From: Parachlorella kessleri
Taxonomy: Eukaryota; Chlorophyta; Trebouxiophyceae; Chlorellales; Chlorellaceae
Assembly: GCA_001598975.1 (NCBI GenBank)
Contig: BBXU01001514.1
Location: forward strand, 1-62,242
Direction of reading: 5' to 3'
Length of the DNA stretch: 62,242 nt
Part shown: positions 48,101-57,500 of the stretch, piece after piece
Position numbering within the stretch: position 1 is the stretch's first letter
Layout: each line of letters begins with the position of its first letter
The notes under the pieces: model-generated
Databases searched by the model: none
The model's input: the letters and a program-made list of their open reading frames with translations, nothing else
What the model was told of the DNA's origin: nothing
Program-made: the position numbers and the translations under genes

Positions 48101-49009
48101 TCAGCCCTGGGTTGGCCCCGCCCATGCAATGCGCCCAGCCGCCGGATCCAGCTCCTTGCTTCCTGGTCTTAGTCCCCTAGCCCTGCGCAAGGCACTGATA
48201 CCCTGTTATCTGGTGCCTCCCACCAGGTGCTGGCCCAGCTGGATCAGGACAGGAGCGGCTTTGTGGACTTGGCAAAGCTGCTCACGCTGCTGGTGGCGCT
48301 TTGGTGAGGAGGCAGCGCAGCACACCACTTGTAGCACCATGGTCTGTTGGGTACGCGCCGTGTCATGTCATGATGGCCTGCGCGTTACAATCGATTCATG
48401 GAGGGATTGCTTGACACTTGCTTCTTCCTCCCCAATCTGCCGGGCAGGGAGTGCGCCTCAGAAGGTATTGAACACAGCGCCAGGTGCTAAGCCCACTCGG
48501 CATATGTACTTGTCTCACTGGTGGCCTTTTGCAGCGACGCGTCCTCCGCTGACCGCCTCCAAGCTGCTTACAAGATCATGGCGTGGGCGAACCAGGGAAG
48601 CGGGGTCACGCAGGGCAACGCACGCGACTATGCCGCGGCGCTCAAGGTGGGACTAAGCTTCCTGTGCTGGACCCTGCGGGCACCGCCCACCGATGGTGGG
48701 CTGCACAATGGTGTACTATGCTTTCAGGGCTCGGCTTGCATACTTGATTTTGCATGGTGCCACCTGCCTCCGGCTTTTTGTAGCAGGGTACCTTCGCAGC
48801 CCTGGCCCACTCTGTACCAAGTAAGCATGCCGGACCCTGCGCAGGTTGTGTTTGGTGTTAGCCACGACCCAGCCGACTTCACCACAGACCGCCACAACTC
48901 AGATGGGCAGCAAGTGCTGTTGGCCAGGTTTGAGACCATTGCCACCGATGCCCAGGGCGGCTTCCCCTTGTTTGAGATCCTGCCGCTGCTGCTCAAGCCC
49001 TTAGCCTGA
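30142..49009 (+). CDS. Calcium-binding EF-hand/TPR protein (plant At1g05150 type) with giant low-complexity insertion
   Basis: I resolve about 30 exons in phase, giving roughly 3,870 residues against about 800 in plant relatives. Exons 1-2 (30142-30261, 30382-30462) create a canonical EF-hand across their junction: DQDKDGALSKAE, with Asp at 1, 3 and 5 and Glu at 12. Exon 3 (30624-30812) continues the family's N-terminal part. Exons from 31044 to 42832 encode the insertion. From 43014 the conserved part resumes with TPR units (HFRMGNAYFALRKYPEA; ADAYCDLGCTYCALGEVDKA; AHFNRGNLYRQLAEFQRA; HWRSLLNKAVVQ), then LKRMLKQGASWEVVSQMM. A second EF-like loop follows at 48242-48277 (DQDRSGFVDLAK), with Lys instead of Glu at position 12. 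The join between 44222 and about 44498 is unresolved. Removing the insertion leaves about 725 residues, close to the plant length, which supports one gene. TGTAA lies at 49366. A start at Met 30190 is also possible. No function is established beyond likely calcium-responsive scaffolding. Confidence 0.85.
31044..42832 (+). other. Insertion of about 3,100 Ala/Pro/Ser/Gly/Gln-rich residues in the EF-hand/TPR protein
   Basis: Eleven consecutive exons encode it: 31044-31384, 31615-32867, 33138-34544, 34781-35438, 35671-36383, 36617-37795, 38004-39043, 39328-40647, 40924-41034, 41213-42500 and 42702-42832. Every junction agrees in phase, and exons reach 1.2-1.4 kb, far longer than the 36-200 bases of the TPR exons. 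Composition suggests a disordered region with many SP and TP dipeptides. It contains four D-[VI]-F-D-G-[LM]-x-T-P motifs, two longer related motifs ending in SPLS, Phe-Gly segments and one basic patch. Confidence 0.85.
45181..45303. repeat. Tandem duplication of a 5' splice-site segment, 48-base period
   Basis: Starting exactly at the exon end (45181-45182), a unit of about 48 bases is repeated at 45229 and partly at 45277. The copies begin AGGTAAGTGGTAGGCA, AAGTGAGCGGTAAGCA and AGGTGAGCCGTAGGCA. Each carries a GT 5' splice-like sequence. The copies have diverged by substitutions and small indels. Confidence 0.65.
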
Positions 49010-49938
49010 GCCTCGGACCCTGCTTGTACGAGTGAAAGTTATAGCAGGTTGCAGTTGAGGGAGAGAGTAGGCAGGCATTTGGCAAAGTGCACTGGCGTTT
49101 TTCTCCTTTGAATATGTGGTTTGTCAGCTGTGCGGCAAGACTGGATGTAGGTCAGTCAGTCATGGTGGATACTGCTGCTGTTTCCACAGACGCTTGCCTA
49201 GCCTTTCCAGAACGCTCTGCCATTGAGGGTGCTTGCGAGCTTGTACCATGCAATGGGGATGCGGCTGGTCTAGGATAGGTGCAGCAGCACAATGACCTGC
49301 CCATGCATTCCATATTCTTATACCAGTCTCCCAGGATGTCAGAGGCATGGGGCACACCTTACCAATGTAACTGCAGCTTGTACGACAGTACCACAGAGTC
49401 AGAGCAGATATGATAGAAAATATATCACAGGGCTGGCCACAACAGACTCTGAGAATAAAGAAAACAAAAGGCCAGAGCCATTATGTGATGCACACATGCT
49501 TCTGCTTGCCGCATGTGTGTCACAATAGTACAGGACAAGGGATCATGCAACCAAACTAAAAGCGATGTATCATCAAGTCGGTGAAGGGGCCAGACAACTG
49601 AATTGAAAAGGGGTATCCCGTCTTAGTGGCGACATACATCGCCCTAAAACAGAGTAAGAGAAAATTGTGGCACGTGGGCGTCGGCACCAGTTGACACACC
49701 CACGCCAGAGCACGTTGTCATAGGACAACTACTAAGGGGTCAGTGATGAGTTGAGTATTCCAAACGGTAGTCTGGTTAGCATTCTGAAGGATTTACTAGT
49801 GGCGAGTGGTAATGTAAGGACAACATTCATCAATAACCGGCAATGAGATACAGCACTGCAGCACGGGTGCACATTGGCCCAGCAATGAATGCCAGGAAGC
49901 CCAACGATTTAAAGGGATCATCACAGTGCGCTCAGTGC
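49010..49938. other. Convergent 3' intergenic region
   Basis: These 929 bases lie between the stops of the EF-hand/TPR gene (plus) and permease 2 (minus). TGTAA at 49366-49370 suits the plus-strand gene. I see no coding exon, RNA gene or repeat. Confidence 0.4.
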
Positions 49939-52900
49939 TCATGCGAAGAGCTGGAAGGTAGAGGCATTCTTCACGATCTTGTACACTGCACCGGTAGGAG
50001 CCAAAGGCACAAACAGTGATCACGAGGGTCTCTCACACGGCAGGTGACGGTGTGTACCAGCAATGCTGTGAGAAGGAAAACAGCCCTCCCCTTCTGTCTG
50101 TTCAGCCATAGAGTGCCACTGCAGCCGTTATCCCCTCAAAGCGAGTCGCCGAAATCAAAATGCAGCACCTCCTGATAAAGTAGCATGATGGGAAAGCTAC
50201 ACACCTGAGCCGACGGTTGCCACCAGGGCCAGGGCAGAGAAAAGGCTGATCAAGCCCCAGTTGAGCACTTTGCGCGGGGTGGAGGCTTCGTGGCTGTTGT
50301 AGCAGGTCCACATGAGGATGGGCAAGATGAAACAGAGGGGCACCATGCAGGCGCCGCCCTTCAGACCACTGCATGCAAGGACAATTTATCCAAAAGTCGC
50401 GGTGCTGTTGTCGTAGTTGCTGTGCTGTGCTTTGCTAAGGTCATCTCGTCAGGGCAGCAAAGCACCTGTGGGGCACCCCCGGCGGCATGGATGGGCGGTG
50501 GGTGGTACACCGCACAAACAGGCACAGCCTAAAGCAACAGGGCTCCACTGCCCAGACCAGATTTGCCGGGCGCAAGGGCGCTGCACTCTGCTTCCAGTGG
50601 TCAGGCCCACCCCAGCTGCCAGGTCCACCATATGCCAGCACAGGCAACAGGCCCGCACCCCACGCGCACAGGCAAGCAGCCAGCTGGGCTTGAAGCCCAA
50701 TTGCACTCACGAGAGCTGGTTGAAGAAGGGGATGAGCGCTGCCAGGAAGGTGATGAGGCAGACATACGTTGTGCGCACTGACAGGCGCAGGAGCCAGGGG
50801 CGGGCAGCCAGCTGCCGGGGAAGGAGCTTGCGCTGCAAGCCGTAGCCCAGCAAAGTGTGGGTGTGGGTGGGTGTGGGTGGGGCATTGCAGCAGTAACTGC
50901 CCTGCTTCAATGTATATCTCTGCTAACCACGAGAATGCGGACGCCCGACCTGGCAACCCATTTGTGGTACGGCCACCAGGTCATTTAAGTCCTTCATGCA
51001 ACTCAGGACGCCCTGCCAGGGTGCCCCCTGCTATCCAGGCTTGGCATGAACAGCCCTGCGATCCACTCAGGCTGCCTTCCAGAGCTTGGGATTCCCCAGC
51101 ACCCACTCACGTCTGTGAGCTGCTCCTCAATGGCGGTGTAGACGGTCATAGAGAAGACCTGGTAAGCAGCCGCAACGTGTAGCAGCACGCCTGCAGGCAC
51201 CACGCCAGATGTTGATTGGTGCTTGCCTGGCCAGCGGTCTCAGCGCGCAGTCCACATAAGTCCAACCAGGTAGTGTATGCGTTGTATGCCGCAGGGCACA
51301 CAAGTGTCAGAGCCACCCTGAGGGTTCCACAGGATGCAAGGGTGGGTATGGCCAGCGCTGGTACATACCAACGTTGGCAATGTAGGCAGGCACTTCGTAC
51401 GGTATGGACTGGAGGATATTCCCGGTGACAGTGTTTCCAAAAACGGCAAAGCCAGCTGCAGCAGGGGTCCAAGAATGTCTGTCAGATAGCAGCAGCAAAT
51501 GCTGCCGGAAGTGCCAGGGAAGGCTAACCACCACCTTCCCATGGTGCGCCCTTGGCATGGCGGCTCACAGGGGTGGGCAAAGTCTCCAAAGCAAGGGTTC
51601 TTTTCTCCAGCGGCATTTGCTTAGCTTACCGATGCCCACGCCGAAGTATCCAGCAGCCAGCATCGCATACGTGAGGGTGATCGCCTTCCGCATGGAGACC
51701 ATGACTGGGGGAGGGGTGTGGAGCATGGCTGTCACCTCATTCTGTACCACCTGGCCCCCAAAGGCATAGGCAAAGGAGCCGATACCGCTGAAGACATTCA
51801 TGGTAGTCTGCACCAAGCAGCAGCAGGGCAAGGCAGGTAGTTGTGCATGCCAGGCTAGGGCAAGTTGTGACTAGCAATGCTTTCACCTACCCATGATACC
51901 ACGATATGGCTAAGGAATGCGGGCAGCACCACAAAGCCGAGCAATAGACGCCAGCTGCCTTTTGGGCCAGGTGTGCTGGCGGACCAGCGTCAGCAACCAG
52001 CCTAGGAGGAGCCCAGGGTGAGACCCTTTGACATTTGAAAGGAGCCCAGAAACTCCTCCAAAGGCGTGCATCGTGCAGTACTGCCAGCACAGGGACCCGC
52101 CACTGACCTCAAAGGCACCCCCCTTGGTAATCATGGCATGGGATGCCCCGGCCACGGGGCCCTTGACCAGGATGGAGACAAAGGCGATGGAGGAGTAGAG
52201 GAGGGGCATGGTGGAGCCGACAAGGGACACGACAGAGAGCGCGTGGAAGTCAGGGAACTGCAGCAGCAGTGGCAACCAACCAAACAATCACCACAACTCT
52301 ATCAACCAGCTGGTGCTGTTTCTCTCTGTCATGGACCTGCAAGCGCCCCTTACAGGCGCAGGTGCAGTGTCAAGCCTCTCCCCTTGCCAGGGCAGCATTT
52401 GATCGTACTTGATTGCTGCTCAGGTACACCTCCCCCGATCGGCAGGCCTCTTACAGTAGATTACACTTGCCTGGGACAGCACCATCATGGCAATGCCAAA
52501 GGCCACGCTCCAGGGCCACGTGCGGTACTCGTGGGCATCACACTCCAGCCCCTTGGCGCCATAGCAGCCATTCACAATGTCCATGAGGGAGGTGCCGCCC
52601 GCCACTGTGAAAATCAGAGCACCACCCACCTGCAGGCCAAGGCTACTATATCAAACAGAGGCCTGCTCAAAGCAAAAACAAGGTTCGCATCGAGTAGGAA
52701 CAGCAGCAGGACACCAAGAACAATGAATCTTGGACTCCACATAAAAGTCACCGGCGCTGTGCATGGCAGACATCAATGCCAGCCGGCTTACCAGGTCAAC
52801 CATTTGCAGGGAGAGGACAATCTTGCGTCCCAGCTTGCCGAAAACCTCCTCAGCCAACCCCCGCAGCGTGCGGACCCTGCGCCCACTCCTCAGTGTGTGC

Positions 52901-53674
52901 ATCTGCAGCAGCAAGGAGCCGCGGTACGCATGAATGCCCGTCGACTTTCCGGTCCCCTTCCTCATACTGGATTGAAATATTCCACGCCTCGCTACAAGCA
53001 CGCAGCTGACTTGCAAGCAGACTGCCTGGGCTAAAGTGATTCCTGCCATGAGGTGGACGAACATGTAAGTGCTGACCCAGCAGTCTCAGCAGGCCAGCCG
53101 CCCGGCCTTGCATGGCATATGTGGACCTGCCTCTGCAAGCAGGAAGGCCGAGTAGCAGGATGTCGCGGTGGCTAGGGTCAGCATGAGCAGCCCGAGCACC
53201 CAGCCACAGGAGGCGATGGCGTATGGAAGCCCCAGGACGCCCGCCCCGAACATGGCTGTTACCAAGTGGCTGGCCACCTCCCACCAAGGGGCTGCACTAG
53301 CAACAGGCGGAAGCAGTGCCTTCGTGATGCTTGTCCTTCGTGGTTGGTGTCAAGCTGTTCATGTGCGGCTGGCACTTGCACGGTGATGCACTTCATGCTG
53401 GTACCGTCAGTCAGTGGCTAGCACTACATAAAGTTGGTATGTAGCACACGAATGCTCCGGCAGGGAACCAAGGCACACCTTTCCCGTTTTCCATGACCGT
53501 ATCATGGTCGACTGCAAACGCCGGTTTGGCAGAGGTCTGCCTGGGTTCCCCCTCAGCTGCGTCCAACACTGGTTCTCCGCAGGGGGAGTCTTGTAACTTG
53601 AACTTATCCATCCTTGCTCCATAGCCGGCGTAGCTGCTAGCCTCCTGGACTCCCACTGCAGCTGTGCCGGTCAT
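49939..53674 (-). CDS. Amino acid permease, AAAP family, copy 2
   Basis: Phase-consistent exons are 53674-53479, 53291-53131, 52902-52792, 52629-52471, 52257-52108, one ending at 51891 whose start I cannot fix, then 51807-51630, 51455-51369, 51190-51111, 50832-50711, 50368-50205 and 49985-49939. The first membrane segment has FGAGVLGLPYAIASCGW. Later pieces include VVSLVGSTMPLLYSSIAF, FAYAFGGQVVQNEV, AGFAVFGNTVTGN and the C-terminal VYKIVKNASTFQLFA, all typical of proton-coupled amino acid transporters. The protein belongs to a different branch from copy 1 and lacks its long charged loop. Two introns (after 53131 and 52471) seem to use GC instead of GT at the 5' end; reading phase supports both. 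The gene is divergent from RPN3 and convergent with the EF-hand/TPR gene. Confidence 0.9.
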
Positions 53675-54597
53675 CTTGCAGGGGAGCGGTTTTGGTATTT
53701 ACCCTGGGGTTATTATACCTGCCAAGCTTTTGCGGTCTAGATAGCGAAGGCGTACTTTGGCATTCGATCAATGGCCGGACGGCGACTTACCTTAGGTTTT
53801 CAACGGGGACGCTCCGAGTCGGAAAGGCCGCGGACGTGTCGTAGTCTCGGCAGCGGGGCTGCCCAACACCGGCAACGGGTACGCGGAACATTTCTATGGA
53901 ATTTGCCACGTTTCCCCACCGTTGCCTGCGAGCAACATCGAAGTCTGAAGCCAGCCGACCATCATCATGTATTATGAGTATACTGAGATGCAAGCAAACC
54001 AGGGCACAGCAACTACCTGCCTTTGCAAATAAAGTAGCGCTAGAGTGCAATGCATAAGGCAGCCCTCCAGCTGCTTTAGCAAACCCCTCTGGCATCATGA
54101 CACTGGCGGTCCAAGGGTCAATGCGCCCTGTAGCTCCCGCTGCTGCAAGACCACCCGTCAGTTTGCCGTTTATCCCATCAGCAGCCAGTACGAAACCATA
54201 AGGCAGCAACAAATGCAATATCAAGGCCTACTTGTGGTCGCCAGTTGATTGATCAGCAGTGCCATCCCTTCACATTCCCGGCACCATCTGTGTCCTAGCT
54301 TGTGTTACCCTTCAGGACATCAATGGCGTACAATGCTTTCCTCGTTGCATGGCTCGTGGGCATAACATGGATGGTTTCTTGCCGCCCCCTGCCATGTCAG
54401 CATTCGCCATCAAGAAATGTGGAGAGCCCCCTTCGCCATGGAAGCGCTGCAGCGCGCTGAGCCAGGGTTGCTGATCGTGTGTACTGTGCATATCACACAC
54501 TTCAAGCCGAGCTTGATCGGTGTTCCTGTGTCCCTGGCAGCCTTCGATCATTTCCATCATAGCTAGCTAGCTGCCTGAGGGGCCATCGGAAAGCTTC
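53675..54597. promoter_or_regulatory. Divergent intergenic region between permease 2 and RPN3
   Basis: These 923 bases hold the promoters of both genes. A minus-strand frame of 145 codons (54224-53787) fills half of it and is described separately. TTTGCCACG near 53905 differs by one base from the yeast proteasome control element in reverse orientation, but it lies almost 700 bases from RPN3 and is not convincing. Confidence 0.4.
53787..54224 (-). other. Uncharacterised 145-codon open frame, doubtful gene
   Basis: An uninterrupted frame encodes a Gly/Ala-rich, weakly hydrophobic N-terminal half (for example NGKLTGGLAAAGATG) and a basic C-terminal half. I recognise no family. It lies in the shared promoter region of permease 2 and RPN3, upstream of permease 2 on the same strand. 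It could be chance, or an upstream exon or small gene. Confidence 0.2.
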
Positions 54598-57500
54598 ATG
54601 GGCAAGGAGGTGGAGATGCAGGATGCCCCTGCCACACAAGAACCAGAGAAGAAAGGGGACGAGGGCCCAGCACCCCCCACCATCAGTGAGCGCCTCAGAG
54701 CTAACGTCAGCCTCATCGAGAAAGCCGTGCGCCAAAAGGAGACAAGGGCGGTGTTTGGGAAACTGCTGCGGCAGACCACCGGGATCAGGCGCCAGCTAAC
54801 AGCCAAGGACCTGCACAAGTTTCTTGGCACCGCCGTGCCACATGAGTCGGCAGCGGCGCAGACGCTGCGTCAGTTTCTGGGGCCTCAGGAGGTGAGGAGG
54901 GTAGTGGGCTGGCTGACGTTTGCAGCTGAAATCCCAACTCTTGGCCTTGTTACCTTCCTCAGCCGATACAGCCTTTCACGATAGGTATCAAGCACGGTTT
55001 GCCTCCCAGCTTTCGATTTGGTCGCACCTTCTTCCTCCTCTGGTCTAGCTGCAGCTGCTGGTCAGGTGTTTCCACTGCACTTGGGCGTCAAGGCAAGCAA
55101 CGTTACTACGAGACACTGAGGCCTGCAGGCGGACGGTGAAAATGGGGCTGCCACTGCGACACCGGAGACGACAGCGGTGCTGGGCTCAACCCCAGAGGTT
55201 GAAATGTACGCGTATCTGCTAGTACTCATGTTCCTGGTGGACCACAAGCAGTACGACCAGGTGGGGGCCAGCAGCGCAGCGGAGGGTGTCGTGAGCGAGA
55301 CCCAACCCTGGGGTAGCACCCTTGTTGAGATTTTTTTTAATTGGTAGAGGGAGAAAGCGGAAGACATTATAAGGCCGTGAGCCGTATGACCAGGTGGTGT
55401 GTACCCTGGGCGCTTAGTCAAATATCCCACCGACCAGGTATTCTACTCCCTTCCCTTGCTTAAGTGCGGTTGCATTTGTAGTGTTTGATGAGGTGCGGTG
55501 AAGATCTAATAAGGGGATGAGACTACAGCACAGGGTCCGCACCCGGTCATGCTGGCCAGTCCCCAACCAAACATGCCACCAGCAAGCTTTGACGCCTGCA
55601 GCTGCTTCAGGGCCCACTGAACAGCCACCACCTTGTCTTGCTGAGCTGACATCTTTCCAACTTTTCAACGCCGGCCATACAAGCTAGGGGAGGTGGCACA
55701 CACGGCTAGAGGCAGCAAAAGTGACAGGAGTGACATGCGCTGATCTTTTCTATGGTTGCCCTTGCAGACAAAGTCGCTGGCGACTGTTGCCGTGGAGCGG
55801 CTGGCTGCCTTCAACAGGCGCACGCTGGATGCCATTGCCGCCCGCGTCTACTTCTACCTGTCACTGGCGCACGAAAAGACAGACACGCTGGCAGAGATAC
55901 GCAGGTATCTAGGGGGGGTGCCGAGGCTGAGGGGCCGTGAGTGATACTGTACAGGGGGCAGGGGTATGCAGTGTGCTAGGTGTGGTATGAGTGTGCGGGC
56001 TCCTGCATGGGGAGTGGGTCTACAGAAACACCCGGTGGGTTGAGGCGCAGGCAAAGGGTGTGTGTGTAAGGGGGGGGGGGGGGTATTGCTACTTAGGGGG
56101 AAGGGGGTTATCCCTGGTGAATGTCCGTACGGCGTCGCATGCATTAGATACAAGCAAGGCGGTAGTTGGGCAAGACCGGGAGGAGCTGGGACAGCCAGCC
56201 ACCCTGACGACCACCTACTTGGAATCACCTCATGACCACCCCAGCCTGCCCTGCCGGCCTGCAGTCAGCTGCTGGCGCTGCACAGAACCGCGGTGCTGCG
56301 CCACGACGACATCGGCCAGGAGACGCTGCTCAACCTGCTGCTGCGCAACTACCTGCACTACAACCTGTATGACCAGGTGAGGCCGCCCTGAAATGGCTTG
56401 TGGCTTGCTTGTGGGAACACTGGCGAGCTGTTTTCTTTCCTCTTCCTTTTCTGTTCTTCTTTGTTTTGGGGGGCTCTCCAGGGGCCCGAGCACCAAGCAC
56501 GAGACAGCCCTGGGGTAGATGACGGTACTAGTCAGGGGGTTGGAGTTCAGTGCAGGCTGCTGTTGTTGCGGCCTCCCCTCAAGGGGTTGCAGCGGGGCAG
56601 CTTTGGGGTGTCACTGTATCCTGCCATCAATATCGTCCTCTGGCCTCCAGTGGGGGTGGGGGCCCTGCTGGGGAGTAGAGAGTTCGGACTCTTGGCAAGA
56701 TGGAGTGAAAAAGTTTGGGTGTGTCTTGTTACTGTTTCATGGAATCTGTTGCCTTCGGAGCTTGCCCATGGTTGACGTCCCCTCTTCAAACCCCCGTGGC
56801 CTCACCCATGTGTCAATGCAGGCAGAGAAGCTGCGTTCCAAGGCCCAGCGGCCGGAGCAGTCGCGGTCCAGCCAGCAGTACGCGCGGTACCTGTACTACC
56901 TGGGTCGTATCAGGGCGATACAGCTGGAGTACACGGACGCCAAGGACTGCTTGCAGCAGGCGGCACGCAAGGTGGGTGGGCAGATGCTCTCAAGCCACCC
57001 TGCCTGCTTGGGTTGGGTGTCGCTCGGCGACAGAGGTGGGGCAGTGGTGTTTGCTGAGCTGAGCTCATGGGGATGGCTGTCACTGGCGCTTGCATGCTGG
57101 TGTGTGGGTGTGTGTGTGTGGTGGGGGGGGGGGGCGCATCTTAGTGAGGGTGAGGGGGACTTGCAAGCGCGCAGAGGCTGCCTTGAGAGCAGCGCTGATG
57201 CAGTGTGAAGTGCAGGAGCTGGTAGGTAGGCAGCTGCGTCTCTGTGGGCAGTGTTGTTGTGTTCAAGGGTACGTGGTCCATGAGTTTGGGGTGATGCTTC
57301 ATCTTGTGTACTTCCAGCTGGCTTGGGTGGGAACCAGTCAACCACATAGACAGGTGTACTGCACAGTGTGCAGTGTAGCATCCATGATGTTGGTTAGTTG
57401 ACGGCTCACAGTCGGCAGGTGTGGGCCTGCAAGTGTCACTACCCCCTGGACCCCGCCTTTTGCCCTTGCAGGCCCCCCCAGCGGCCCGCGGCTTCCGCGT

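Noticed and set aside
50858..50881. GTGTGGGTGTGGGTGGG-type minisatellite in a permease 2 intron
   Set aside because: Short simple repeat without further structure.
53900..53910. TTTGCCACG, similar to the yeast proteasome-associated control element
   Set aside because: One mismatch, far from RPN3, and the element is not known to work in algae.
56070..56083. Run of 14 G and, near 57090-57134, TG and G tracts in RPN3 introns
   Set aside because: Simple-sequence slippage is common in such introns and no function is suggested.
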